A stretch of 18,333 bases of DNA from Phycisphaeraceae bacterium (GCA_028281485.1 JANQJT010000085.1:1-18333); one strand, 5' to 3'. Positions 1-8,758 are shown, counted from the first letter of the stretch. Translations and numbers: made by a program. The notes: generated from the sequence alone by a model not told the origin.

Positions 1-1
1 C

Positions 2-595
2 GACGGCAACTACCTGTTCTTCGACAGCGAAAAGGAAGCCCGCCGGCAATTCGTCGACAACATGGACGCCAACCTCCAGACCATCGCCAAGGACGCGAAG
101 ATCCAGGTGGAGTTCAACACCACCCGTGTCCGCCGCTACCGTCTGATCGGCTACGAGAACCGCGACATCGCCGACAAGGACTTCCGAAACGACGCCGTTG
201 ACGCCGGCGAGGTCGGCTCCGGTCAGGCCGCCACCGCGCTGTACGAGCTGGAGCTGTATCCTTCCGACCGGCCCGCGGGCGACCCGCCGACCATCGGTAC
301 GGTCTACGTGCGTTATCGGAACGCGGACAACGAGAAGGTCGAAGAGATCGCACACACGATCGCTAACGACGCGGTGCGCGAGACCGCGATCGCCGAGCGT
401 CCGCGTTTCTATCTCGCCGCGGCGGTGGCGCAGTTCGCAGAACTCCTCCGCGAATCACCCCACGCACGCGACGGGAACTTTGACGACGTCTCACGCGTCG
501 TAGATCAGGTCCACGCGGAGCTGCCGCTGGACGATCGCATCGCCGAGCTGCGCGACCTGGTGCGCCAGGCGAACAATCTCGACCGGGCGCCCTAA
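2..595 (+). CDS. YfbK-like VWA protein, C-terminal part (5' end outside window)
   Basis: The reading frame is open from base 2, upstream of the first in-window ATG at 62, so this is the 3' part of a gene that starts left of the window. The visible residues run from the end of a von Willebrand factor A domain (DGNYLFFDS, then EARRQFVDNM) into the segment typical of the YfbK/DUF3520 family: TIAKDAKIQVEFN, a YRLIGYENR motif, DAGEVGSG and TALYELEL. The tail (AIANDAVRE-like helix, FAELLRESP, DDVSRVVDQ, LRDLVRQA) matches the DUF3520 C-terminal pattern. Such proteins are usually exported or lipid-anchored, with a MIDAS metal site in the VWA part, which cannot be seen here. The precise function is unknown. 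The gene ends 34 bases before the giant protein gene on the same strand, so the two are probably co-transcribed. Family assignment is firm; role is not. Confidence 0.88.
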   Translation, partial: DGNYLFFDSEKEARRQFVDNMDANLQTIAKDAKIQVEFNTTRVRRYRLIGYENRDIADKDFRNDAVDAGEVGSGQAATALYELELYPSDRPAGDPPTIGTVYVRYRNADNEKVEEIAHTIANDAVRETAIAERPRFYLAAAVAQFAELLRESPHARDGNFDDVSRVVDQVHAELPLDDRIAELRDLVRQANNLDRAP

Positions 596-629
596 CCGGA
601 CACGCCCAGACATCCGAAAGGACCGAATC

Positions 630-3600
630 ATGTCTCGACGCATCGTGCTCATGACGTTGCTTGTGCTGTCTGCCGCCTTGCCCGCGATGGCCCGACAGGC
701 CGCGGCTGAAGAATCGCCCGCCGCGCCCGATCCGATGGAGGGCGTGAAGATACGCGAGCTGTTGGTCAACGGCTCGATCGACGGCACGAACATCGACTTC
801 GTCATCGAGTTCGACGTGGAAACGACACAGACCGCGCGGCGATTCCCGTTGATTCGCGGAGACGCCGTGCTCCAATCGATCGAGGTCACCGGCGCCGATC
901 ATCGGCTCGGTTACGACCCGCAGCAGCGGGCGTACGTGCTGAGCATGAACAAGAAGGGCGCGCGCCACATCCGGGCCGCGTTCTCCGTTCGGCCGACGCC
1001 GCTGGAAAACGGCGTGTGGCGCGAGGCGCGCTTCGATGTGCCCGCCTCACAGCTGCGCCGGCTGTCGGTCTCCGCCGACCGCACCGACCTGCAGGTCCTG
1101 TTCCCCGACGCGATGCGGATCGACCGCGCGGTCACCGACGAACAGCTCACGCTCAGCGCCATCCTCGGACCGGGTAAGCCCTTCGTCGTGCGGTGGAAGC
1201 CGCAGGTGCAGGCGCTCGACGCGGAACTGGTGGCGACGATAGAAGCCAACGTCGTAGCCCACGTCCTGTCCGGATCGATGCGACAGGACGCGCTGTATCT
1301 CGTCGACATCTCGCAGGGCAAGCTCAGCGAGCTGTGCTTCCGTGTCCCGGCCGACCTGAGCATCACCCAGGTGCGCGGCCCGTTCATCCGCGACTGGACG
1401 GTCACCGGCTCCGGTGACGAACGCACGCTGACCGTGGCGCTCAATCGCGAGCAGACCGGTCGATACGTTTTACAGTTGGTCGCCGAGTCGGTCCTGCCCG
1501 CTTTCCCCGCCGAGATGAACCTGCCGGTGATCCATCCGATCGACATCCACACGCGCGGCAACATCATGGTCGGTACCGACAGCGCGATCGCGCTGCGCGT
1601 CATCCGCTCGACCGGACTGAGCCAGATCGATAACAGCGGCTTCCCCCGCGTCCTGCTCAGCCGCGACCTGCCCCGACCCGTTCCCGGTGCCAAGGCGTTC
1701 AGCTACGCGTTCGCGTCGATGCCGTTCCAGATGCGATTGTCGCTGGCGGACATCGTGCCCAGCTACGACGTCACCCAACGCCTCGTGGTCGACATGAAGG
1801 AAGACGACCTGCAGATCAACGCAGAACTCTCCTTGGAAGTCCGCGACGCACCGGTTCGCACGCTCACGATCGACACGCCGCGTGGCTTCAACGTCGCCGA
1901 CGTGTCCGGCTCGCTCCTGACCGATTACCGCGTGTTCGCCGGCGCCGGCGACGACGGGCCCAAGCGCGTGGAGATCCAGTTCGCCGAACCGGTCATCGGC
2001 AACACGATGATCGCGTTGCGCCTGGAGATGGGGCGAACGCCGCTGGGTGTTGACCAGGTCGTCAAGCCGCTCGTCGTGCGCGGCGCCAAGACGCAGCGTG
2101 GGTACGCGGTGGTCACCGCCGAGCAGGGCGTGCGCCTGGAACTGGCCGAGGCCAGCGATGAGGACAAGCTCAAGAGTGTGCACACCGGCTCCGTGCCGAT
2201 GCGCGTGCCCGATGCGCAGTACGCCTATCGCTTCCGCGACACCGACTGGTCGCTCAAGCTGCGCGCCACGCGCCAAACCGCCGGTATTGTCGCCGAGGCT
2301 TTTCACCTGGTCACGCTCGGCGAAGACATCGCCTACGGCTCGTTCGTGGTCAATTACTTCATCACCGGCTCCCCGGTCGATGAGCTGGCGTTCACCGTGC
2401 CCGAAGGACTGCGCGGGCTGGAGTTCGTCGGCAAGGACATCGCCCGCAAGAAGCGCGAGGGCAACGTCTGGACGGTCAAGCTGAACCGTAAGGTCATCGG
2501 CGACTACAACATCGCGCTGACCTTCAACCAGCGATACGACGAGACGCCGATCACGATCGGCGCACTGCGTTGCAACGGTGTCGAACGACAGTCGGGCTAC
2601 GTGCTGGTGACCTCACACCTCAACCTCGACCTGTCGCTGGCTGAGCCGCAGGCCAACGACAGTCTGCTTCAGATCGAGCGTGAAGAGGTCCCCGCCAATT
2701 ATCGACTCCTGTCGCACGCGCCCATCCTGCGCTGCTTCAAGTACGCCACCCGGCCGCAAGGAACCAGCCTGACGGTTCGGCCGTACGACCGCGTGGAGTT
2801 GCTCGACGTGGTGGTCGAGATGATGGACATCCGCACCGACCTGGCCGTGCGAGACAGCGGTGAGACCGAATCCATCACCCGCATCGTCTACAACGTCAAG
2901 AACACCTCGCGGCAGTTCCTCAAGCTGATCAAGCCGACCGAGTCACGCGTGCTGCGCGTCAACCGGATCACGCTTGACCAGCAGGGGCGCGTCATCGAAC
3001 GTCAGCGCATCGCCGCGGCAGCCGACGAAGCCAATCCCGATCTGCTCATGATCCCCCTCATGCGCAACCAGAACCCCAACGAACCGATCATGATCGAGCT
3101 CGAACTCTCGCAGCGTAACGGCACGCTCGGCATCGGCGGGAAATTGCAACTGCAAACACCCTATACCCACGTCCCGGCCACCTTCGCCGACTGGCGCATC
3201 ACCGTTCCCGACAACTGGTCGATCCAGCCGACAGGCGGCAACATGGTCTCTACCTCCGGACCGGCCGGTCGATTGGACATGGCCTGGATCGGTGCACGCG
3301 TTGCCGAGGCGTGGTCCACGGCCTGGAACGGCGTGTTGGATTCGGCGGCCTCGATCGCCTACAGCCTGACGTGGCTGGCGACGATCCTTCTCGTTGCGGT
3401 GTTTCGCAGGCGCTACCTGGCGGATGTGCTGATCGTGGGGGTTCTGCTCGCCGTCGCGGGGCTTGGTGTTTACGCAGCCAGCGAATTGCAGACCACCGGC
3501 AGCGTTGCGTACGGCACGATCGCGCTGGAAGGGGTACCCACGAGCACGCAGGCCGCGTTTACACAGGTCGCCAAGGCGGGCGGCGAAGGTGCCCAGCAGG

Positions 3601-6600
3601 ACGGCCCCCTCAGCGTTGTGCTACGCGTCGTCCCGAAGTGGCGTGAGCACGCCACCGCGCTCCGCTCAATCTTCATCCCCGTGGGGGTTGTGGTAAGCCT
3701 GGTTCTGGCGGCGCTGATCACGCGCGCTAATCGTCAAAGACAGTCCTGGTTACTCGGAGTGCTGCGCACGGGATTGTTGGCTGCCGCGTTGATCGGTTTG
3801 ATGATCTTCCTGGCGCAGTTCCCGTTGGCTTCGATGTGGCTGGCGCTGCTTCTCACGGCGGTCATCCCCGTCGTATTGCTCGGTGCGTATCTCTGGCGCG
3901 CGGTGGTGTGGGTGATGATCCATGCGCCGTCGGGATCAGCCGTGGCGGTCGCAGTCTTGCTATCCATCTCGATCACCGGGTGTGTCGAGTCCGCCTGGGT
4001 CGATCCGGTGCAGGAGCAACCCGTAATCGAACGTGTCGAGGCACACCTGACCGCCGATCGCGACAGCCTGACCGTGCAGATGGACCTGGTGATCTGGGCG
4101 GACAAGCCGATGATGATTCCGGTCCTCGATCAGCGGGCGGTGTTGCTGTCGACCGATGAGCCGACCTCCAACATCCGCATCGAACGCATGAGCAACGCCT
4201 ACGTGGTCCGCGTCCTGAAGAAAGGCAAGTACGAGATTCAAACGAAATGGATCACGCCGTTGCCCGTCGCGGGTGACGATCGGCTGCGTCAATTGGTCCT
4301 GCCCTTACCGGTGGCGCTATCGAACCGCGTGACGCTGGTCGTGCCTGACACCAACATCGAGCTGACTTCACCGACCGCGGTCCGTTTGGACACACGAGAA
4401 GTCAGCGAGAAGACCGTCGCGACGGCGAGCTTCGGCCCGACGAACCACGCCGCGTTTGCCTGGCGTCCGCGCGAGCGCCAACGCGAACAGGAAGACACCG
4501 TTTTCTACAGTCAGGCCGTGAGTCTGTACCGCTTCGACACGGGTCTGATCGAGGGCCGACACCGCGTCGACCTGCAGATCGCCCAGGGCGTCGTGCAGGA
4601 CCTGCGGGTCACGCTGCCGACCGGGATCACGGTGACCAGCGTGCAGGCGCCGCACCTGGGCGCCTGGCGGTACGAGCCGGACAGCCGCGAGCTGGTCGTG
4701 AAACTCAATCGGCCCGTCGCCGGGGACTACCGCATGACCTTTGTCACACAGGTCTCGCTCGACGCGCTGCCGCACACCGCAACGGTAGGGGGGCTGGGCA
4801 TCGCCGACGCCACGCGTAGCCAGGCGTCTGTGGGACTGGTCTCATCAAACACGGTCTACATCGAGGTCGACCGGCGCGATGGGCGCATCAACGTCGATGA
4901 CTTTGCGCGCACCACCGCCGACCTGCTCAAGGCGTTCGGCCAAAACCCCGCCGTGCGACACGCTTTCCGCGCCGACGACCCGATCGAAACGATTGCCGTC
5001 AAGATGAACGCCGTGAAACCCGAGCTGCGCGCCCTGGAAAACGCCAGCTTCACCGTCTCCGACGATCGGCTGACCTACAACGGCCAGATCACGATCGACA
5101 TCGCCAAGGCGGGCAAGTTCTCCACCGAGCTGCGCATCCCCGAATCGTTTGACATCGACACACTCACCGCCGATCACGTCAGCCACTGGGACGAAGCCGT
5201 GGTCGACGGGTATCGCAGCGTGATCGTTCACTTCCGTCACAAGCTCACCGGCCGGGTGACGCTGAATCTCACGCTCAGCCGATCCGAAGCGGAACTGCCG
5301 CGGCAGATCGAGGTGCCGCGTGTGCAGGTCGTCGGCGCGATCAAGCACACCGGCCGCGTCGTGTTGTCGGCGGTGCGCGGGGTCTCGCTTGCCGTGCTCG
5401 AGCGACACGGCGTCAGCGAGCTGCGCGCCGCGGACCTGGGCATCCGTCAACCCGGCACGCTCGTTTACAAGATCCTTCAGCCGGACTGGAGGCTGGTGCT
5501 CGAGTCCGAGGTGGTCGCCCCGCTGATCACCGCCGAGTACCTGCACGTCGCGGATGTCGGCGAAGGCGTCGTGCGGCACACGCACCACCTGCGTTACAAG
5601 CTGCAAAACGCCGGCACCAAGTTCTTCGAGCTCAAGCTCCCCACCGGCGCGACGGGATTGCAGATTCTTGGTCCCAACATCGCCCGTCGCCAGCAGGTCG
5701 CGCCCGGCCATTGGCGTGTCGAGCTAACCGGTAAGTGGTTCGATCAACCGTACCCCCTGACACTCCGCTACGAATCGCGGCACGAGCGCGCCAGCGAAAC
5801 GGTCACACTCGAACCGGTTATCGCGCTGAACACCGATCGACAACGCGGCCACGTGGTCATCAACAAGAGCGATCGCTACGAACTGGCTCCGGGCCATATG
5901 GGTGACACGCTTCGCCCCGCCGAGCCGCGCAACATCCCCGGGTATTTCCTCGCCGGTGATCTGTCTGGGGCTGCGTACTGCTACGTGAGTCCGACGCCGC
6001 GCTACGACCTGTCGATGAGGGTCAGACGGCTCGAATCCGCCGAGCAACTGGAAGCCAGCGTGGAGTTCGCCGAGGTCCAGACGGTCATCACCGAGAACGG
6101 CCAGAGCATCAACCGCGTCCGCATGCGTCTGCGTGTGGGTTCCAAACGCCTGCTCGAGGCCCGCCTGCCCGATGGCGCGCGGATCTGGTCGCTGAGCGTC
6201 AATCACCAGAGCGTCGCGCCCAGTCATCGCAGCGAAGCGGGCAAGGCTGTGCTGCTGATCCCCCTGGCCCAGGCGGCGCTGGGTGAGCTGCCCGTTGACA
6301 TCGAGCTGATCTACATCCACAACACCGGCGTCAATCGATGGGCCGCAACACAGAGCCTGCAGGGGCCGTCGTTCGATCTGCCCCTGCGGGACATCCGTTG
6401 GCTGATATTTGTGCCGGACGGGTACGCGTACAGCGGCTTCGACGGCACGCTCTCGGTCAATCGTGAGACGGTCGATCAGACCATCCTCGCGCAGTACGAC
6501 GTGCGTCGTTACCACCAGAACGTCTTGCGTGCCAACCGACGCGACCTGGACCTCGCCCAGCAGCAACAACAGCTCGGCAACCGCTTCGCGCTCGAGGGCC

Positions 6601-7220
6601 GACAGTACGAGGCCCGCAATCTGCTCGAACAGGCGCTGAACAACTCCACCATGCGGCAGGACCTCAACGAGGACATCCGCGTCGATCTGCACAACCTGCG
6701 CACGCAGCAGGCCATGGTGGGCCTGGTCGGCACGCGCGACCGCCTGCGCTACGGCAAGGAATCGGCGGGCCAGCCCGGCGACAACGATCTCGGCGACAAC
6801 TACAGCCAGCAACAGGTCGATCGCGTCTTCGGCACGCTCAGCCAGGCCGACAACGACAACCTCAAGATCATCACCCGTCGATTGGTGGAGGTGCAGGACC
6901 AAGCCGTCGGCCAATGGGCCCAGCTCTCGATCGACGTGCCGCTTCGCGGCCGCGTAATCGAGTTCCAGCGACCGTTGCAGGTCGAAGAGAACGCCCCGAT
7001 GCGTGTCCGGTTCAACGCCTCGGCGCCGCTGCCGGTCGGCGTGTCCCGCGACATGCCCTGGCTCGGTGGTTTGTACGTCGGCTTGGCGTTTGTCATCGTG
7101 TTCGGCGGTTTCATCTGGCGTCACCTGACGGCTTGGCGAGATGGCCTGACACCCCGACACAATGGGAGCAGTGACCGGGTCAATGCTGAAACAGACGAAG
7201 AAGACATCGATCAGGATTAA
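630..7220 (+). CDS. Giant internally duplicated envelope protein, function unknown
   Basis: 2,196 residues. I do not recognise a named family. The ATG at 630 follows AAAGGA at a suitable distance and begins a clear signal peptide (basic start, hydrophobic LMTLLVLSAALPAMA, Ala-rich cleavage region near residue 25). Residues about 30-880 and 1120-1945 are beta-rich and are diverged copies of each other. Paired landmarks are DWSLKL at 539 with DWRLVL at 1619, GKDIAR at 601 with GPNIAR at 1681, and VPDNW at 859 with VPDGY at 1928. Between the copies lie about six hydrophobic segments (about 909-925, 933-951, 1013-1031, 1044-1063, 1068-1090, 1105-1117). The last ends in a lipobox-like SITGC (Cys1118). 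After copy two come a Gln-rich helix and a TPR-like helix pair (about 1961-2007), then a final membrane helix (about 2142-2165) and a charged acidic tail. It is probably co-transcribed with the upstream VWA gene. A surface or envelope scaffold role is a guess. Confidence 0.9.
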   Translation: MSRRIVLMTLLVLSAALPAMARQAAAEESPAAPDPMEGVKIRELLVNGSIDGTNIDFVIEFDVETTQTARRFPLIRGDAVLQSIEVTGADHRLGYDPQQRAYVLSMNKKGARHIRAAFSVRPTPLENGVWREARFDVPASQLRRLSVSADRTDLQVLFPDAMRIDRAVTDEQLTLSAILGPGKPFVVRWKPQVQALDAELVATIEANVVAHVLSGSMRQDALYLVDISQGKLSELCFRVPADLSITQVRGPFIRDWTVTGSGDERTLTVALNREQTGRYVLQLVAESVLPAFPAEMNLPVIHPIDIHTRGNIMVGTDSAIALRVIRSTGLSQIDNSGFPRVLLSRDLPRPVPGAKAFSYAFASMPFQMRLSLADIVPSYDVTQRLVVDMKEDDLQINAELSLEVRDAPVRTLTIDTPRGFNVADVSGSLLTDYRVFAGAGDDGPKRVEIQFAEPVIGNTMIALRLEMGRTPLGVDQVVKPLVVRGAKTQRGYAVVTAEQGVRLELAEASDEDKLKSVHTGSVPMRVPDAQYAYRFRDTDWSLKLRATRQTAGIVAEAFHLVTLGEDIAYGSFVVNYFITGSPVDELAFTVPEGLRGLEFVGKDIARKKREGNVWTVKLNRKVIGDYNIALTFNQRYDETPITIGALRCNGVERQSGYVLVTSHLNLDLSLAEPQANDSLLQIEREEVPANYRLLSHAPILRCFKYATRPQGTSLTVRPYDRVELLDVVVEMMDIRTDLAVRDSGETESITRIVYNVKNTSRQFLKLIKPTESRVLRVNRITLDQQGRVIERQRIAAAADEANPDLLMIPLMRNQNPNEPIMIELELSQRNGTLGIGGKLQLQTPYTHVPATFADWRITVPDNWSIQPTGGNMVSTSGPAGRLDMAWIGARVAEAWSTAWNGVLDSAASIAYSLTWLATILLVAVFRRRYLADVLIVGVLLAVAGLGVYAASELQTTGSVAYGTIALEGVPTSTQAAFTQVAKAGGEGAQQDGPLSVVLRVVPKWREHATALRSIFIPVGVVVSLVLAALITRANRQRQSWLLGVLRTGLLAAALIGLMIFLAQFPLASMWLALLLTAVIPVVLLGAYLWRAVVWVMIHAPSGSAVAVAVLLSISITGCVESAWVDPVQEQPVIERVEAHLTADRDSLTVQMDLVIWADKPMMIPVLDQRAVLLSTDEPTSNIRIERMSNAYVVRVLKKGKYEIQTKWITPLPVAGDDRLRQLVLPLPVALSNRVTLVVPDTNIELTSPTAVRLDTREVSEKTVATASFGPTNHAAFAWRPRERQREQEDTVFYSQAVSLYRFDTGLIEGRHRVDLQIAQGVVQDLRVTLPTGITVTSVQAPHLGAWRYEPDSRELVVKLNRPVAGDYRMTFVTQVSLDALPHTATVGGLGIADATRSQASVGLVSSNTVYIEVDRRDGRINVDDFARTTADLLKAFGQNPAVRHAFRADDPIETIAVKMNAVKPELRALENASFTVSDDRLTYNGQITIDIAKAGKFSTELRIPESFDIDTLTADHVSHWDEAVVDGYRSVIVHFRHKLTGRVTLNLTLSRSEAELPRQIEVPRVQVVGAIKHTGRVVLSAVRGVSLAVLERHGVSELRAADLGIRQPGTLVYKILQPDWRLVLESEVVAPLITAEYLHVADVGEGVVRHTHHLRYKLQNAGTKFFELKLPTGATGLQILGPNIARRQQVAPGHWRVELTGKWFDQPYPLTLRYESRHERASETVTLEPVIALNTDRQRGHVVINKSDRYELAPGHMGDTLRPAEPRNIPGYFLAGDLSGAAYCYVSPTPRYDLSMRVRRLESAEQLEASVEFAEVQTVITENGQSINRVRMRLRVGSKRLLEARLPDGARIWSLSVNHQSVAPSHRSEAGKAVLLIPLAQAALGELPVDIELIYIHNTGVNRWAATQSLQGPSFDLPLRDIRWLIFVPDGYAYSGFDGTLSVNRETVDQTILAQYDVRRYHQNVLRANRRDLDLAQQQQQLGNRFALEGRQYEARNLLEQALNNSTMRQDLNEDIRVDLHNLRTQQAMVGLVGTRDRLRYGKESAGQPGDNDLGDNYSQQQVDRVFGTLSQADNDNLKIITRRLVEVQDQAVGQWAQLSIDVPLRGRVIEFQRPLQVEENAPMRVRFNASAPLPVGVSRDMPWLGGLYVGLAFVIVFGGFIWRHLTAWRDGLTPRHNGSSDRVNAETDEEDIDQD
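717..3290 (+). repeat. Protein-level repeat, copy A of the giant protein (approximate limits)
   Basis: First of two diverged copies inside the giant gene. It has a beta module (GKLSELCFRVP at residue 230), a second module with DWSLKL and GKDIAR, a YDRVELLDV segment (719), a LLMIPL strand, and a closing ADWRITVPDNW segment (about 853-863). The similarity is visible in protein; no DNA-level repeat is obvious. Confidence 0.6.
4005..6480 (+). repeat. Protein-level repeat, copy B of the giant protein (approximate limits)
   Basis: Second copy, with landmarks in the same order as copy A: GVVQDLRVTLP (residue 1320), DWRLVL (1619), GPNIAR (1681), YDLSMRV (1792), VLLIPL, and RDIRWLIFVPDGY (about 1920). 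The offset to copy A stays between about 1,069 and 1,090 residues throughout, as expected for a single tandem duplication with small later indels. Confidence 0.6.
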
Positions 7221-7290
7221 TCCGTACCGGGTAAGCGTGATGACAAGCCGTCAACACAAGCCCCGGCCATCGGCTATGCCGCGTAAAACT

Positions 7291-7319
7291 TTGACCTTAC
7301 GACATAAAGGGCTGATAAG
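7291..7319 (+). promoter_or_regulatory. Possible sigma70-type promoter
   Basis: TTGACC (7291-7296), a 17-base spacer, then GATAAG (7314-7319), in a locally AT-rich stretch after the giant gene. The -35 box is good and the -10 box matches 4 of 6. It would drive only the short candidate ORF at 7360 or an untranslated RNA. Confidence 0.3.
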
Positions 7320-7359
7320 CATCGAATAACAACGCTTACAGGTCAGAAGAGGTGACTGT

Positions 7360-7488
7360 ATGGCTCAGGTCCAGCGTCTTAGCAAAAAGTCCTCCGCGCA
7401 AACAGCAACCCTCAATGGCGGTTCATGCATTGATCCACAGCGCGGATACAGTTTTTTTGGGAACCGGACTCTTATTAGAACCGGCTAG
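7360..7488 (+). CDS. Candidate small ORF, 42 residues, unrecognised
   Basis: ATG at 7360 sits about 8 bases after AGAGG, downstream of a possible promoter at 7291-7319, and runs to TAG at 7486-7488. The peptide begins MAQVQRLSKKSSAQ, is basic, has one Cys and no hydrophobic segment, and matches nothing I know. It lies between the giant gene and the 3' end of the minus-strand regulator, convergent with the latter and 25 bases from it. A short inverted repeat (7477-7492) overlaps the stop. Evidence is only the start context and promoter-like boxes, so it may be spurious. Confidence 0.2.
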   Translation: MAQVQRLSKKSSAQTATLNGGSCIDPQRGYSFFGNRTLIRTG

Positions 7489-7492
7489 TTCT
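7477..7492. repeat. Short inverted repeat between convergent reading frames
   Basis: AGAAC, a 6-base centre, then GTTCT. It lies just beyond the 3' end of the minus-strand regulator. No T-run follows it on either strand, so it is not a standard intrinsic terminator; an operator or weak hairpin is possible. Confidence 0.3.
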
Positions 7493-7513
7493 GACCTTTA
7501 TTGGGTCGAAGCT

Positions 7514-8683
7514 TCAGGGGCGAAACTTCTGACGGTAAGTTTGCGGCCGCATCCCCACAGCGATCTCAAAGTGTCGCGAAAAACGATTGGTATCCTTCAG
7601 GCCCACCCCCTTGACGATCTGCTGCATCGTGAGGTCCGTTTTTCTCAGCAGCTCCTTGGCAGACTCGATGCGAGTCCGACGCAGCACCATCGCGGGAGTC
7701 GAACCGATTTCATCCCGGAAACGCAATTCCAACTGTCTGCGCGAGATGCCGAGTTCCTGGGCGACATGCTGCACCGTAATGCTTCTCGACGCGTGTTCTC
7801 TTATATAGCGCAGAGCCTTTTGGATCTCGGGCGAGTACGTCGATGTCAGGCTCGAGGACGCTCTTGTGATCAGGCCGCTTGGCGGGACGATCATCTGTTT
7901 GGGTTCGAGCGAGTCATCGTTAAATCGCGCCTTGAGAAAGGCGCCCGCCTCTCTGCCGACTCGCACGGCATCGGTCTGAATGCTCGATAGACTCGGAGAG
8001 TACGACTCACAAATCGCCGTGTCGTTGTCGACACCGATAATCGCTATTTCATAGGGAATATTGATCCCCGCCACCCGACAGGCTTGATGTGTGACCGCGG
8101 CGAAATGGTCGTTGCAGATCAGGATACCGCAAGGCGTGGTCAGGTGTCGAAGCCAATCCGCGGTGTCGTGAATGGCTTTTTGTATTTCATCGTTGCGCCC
8201 CTTATGGAAAATGGTCCGACAGATTTCCAGTCGCACACAACTCAATCCATCGGCCTGCAGACGGTCACGAAAACCCTCGTAACGCCGCGTCGAATAGCAA
8301 TGGCCGTTGTCGATGTATCCGAAGTGCGTGATCCCGCGTTCCAGAAGGTCCTCGGCGGCGATCCGACCGATCGCTTCATCGTCGTTACAGATTGTTATCG
8401 AGTCGTACTGCTCAGACCGCCTGCCCACGTTGACCCATGGAATTCCTGTTTCATTGATCATCGATTGAACGGATTCGTCAAAAGCCTGCGAGATGATCCC
8501 GTCGGGTTGATCGTCTAAGAGTTCCTGCAGGTCGAAGTCCAACGGGTCTTTGGAGGCAATGATCCAAAGCTCCTCCTGGTCCAGTGAATCCGCGAACAGC
8601 CTCAGCCCAACCATCAGGTCGCGGCCGTATGACATGCACGTTCGGTTGTAAATCTTGATGTTATAACGACGCTGATTTGACAT
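7514..8683 (-). CDS. XylR-type transcriptional regulator (LacI-like sensor + AraC HTH)
   Basis: 389 residues, close to the length of E. coli XylR, with the same domain order. Residues about 1-270 form a periplasmic-binding-protein-like sensor: an N-terminal YNIKIYN strand, VGRRSEQYDSITICNDDEAIGR, HFGYIDNGHCYSTRRYEGF, GILICNDHFAA, IAIIGVDND, and the PPSGLITR joint. The C-terminal 105 residues hold an AraC-type double helix-turn-helix (ITVQHVAQELGISRRQLELRF, then LTMQQIVKGVGLKDTNRFSRHF and the closing RPQTYRQKF). Such proteins bind a sugar in the sensor and activate or repress catabolic genes; the ligand here cannot be read from sequence. The gene is alone on the minus strand, with no sugar genes in the window. 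It is visibly less GC-rich than its neighbours, suggesting later acquisition. The ATG at 8683 gives the expected N-terminus; its ribosome site (GGGA) is weak. Confidence 0.9.
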   Translation of the reverse strand: MSNQRRYNIKIYNRTCMSYGRDLMVGLRLFADSLDQEELWIIASKDPLDFDLQELLDDQPDGIISQAFDESVQSMINETGIPWVNVGRRSEQYDSITICNDDEAIGRIAAEDLLERGITHFGYIDNGHCYSTRRYEGFRDRLQADGLSCVRLEICRTIFHKGRNDEIQKAIHDTADWLRHLTTPCGILICNDHFAAVTHQACRVAGINIPYEIAIIGVDNDTAICESYSPSLSSIQTDAVRVGREAGAFLKARFNDDSLEPKQMIVPPSGLITRASSSLTSTYSPEIQKALRYIREHASRSITVQHVAQELGISRRQLELRFRDEIGSTPAMVLRRTRIESAKELLRKTDLTMQQIVKGVGLKDTNRFSRHFEIAVGMRPQTYRQKFRP

Positions 8684-8730
8684 GAGTTCCCGACCATGGG
8701 TGCATGTAAGGCACTGATTTGCAATTCACT

Positions 8731-8758
8731 ATTATTGGTGACGTCACGACAGTTGCAA
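8731..8758 (-). promoter_or_regulatory. Likely promoter of the XylR-type regulator
   Basis: On the minus strand: TTGCAA (8758-8753), a 16-base spacer, then AATAAT (8736-8731). This is 4 of 6 and 5 of 6 matches to the sigma70 boxes, about 48 bases upstream of the start codon. The spacer contains the perfect palindrome GTGACGTCAC. Confidence 0.5.
8738..8747. promoter_or_regulatory. Candidate operator GTGACGTCAC
   Basis: A perfect 10-base palindrome between the likely -35 and -10 boxes of the regulator gene, where a bound protein would block RNA polymerase. Autorepression is the simplest reading, but the binding protein is unknown. Confidence 0.4.

Noticed and set aside
1470..2306. 278-residue minus-strand open frame (also 4845-5711)
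   Set aside because: Both lie wholly opposite the giant gene, which has a signal peptide and consistent internal repeats; no motifs of their own.
5724..7160. 478-residue open frame on the minus strand
   Set aside because: Antisense to the giant gene; composition is a His/Asp/Val-rich shadow typical of GC-rich DNA, with no domain pattern.
7271..7281. Small hairpin CGGC-tat-GCCG after the giant gene
   Set aside because: Four-base stem and no following T-run, so not supported as a terminator.
7352..7990. 212-residue plus-strand frame over the regulator 3' end
   Set aside because: Mostly antisense to the well-supported XylR-like gene; GTG start, no recognisable domain.
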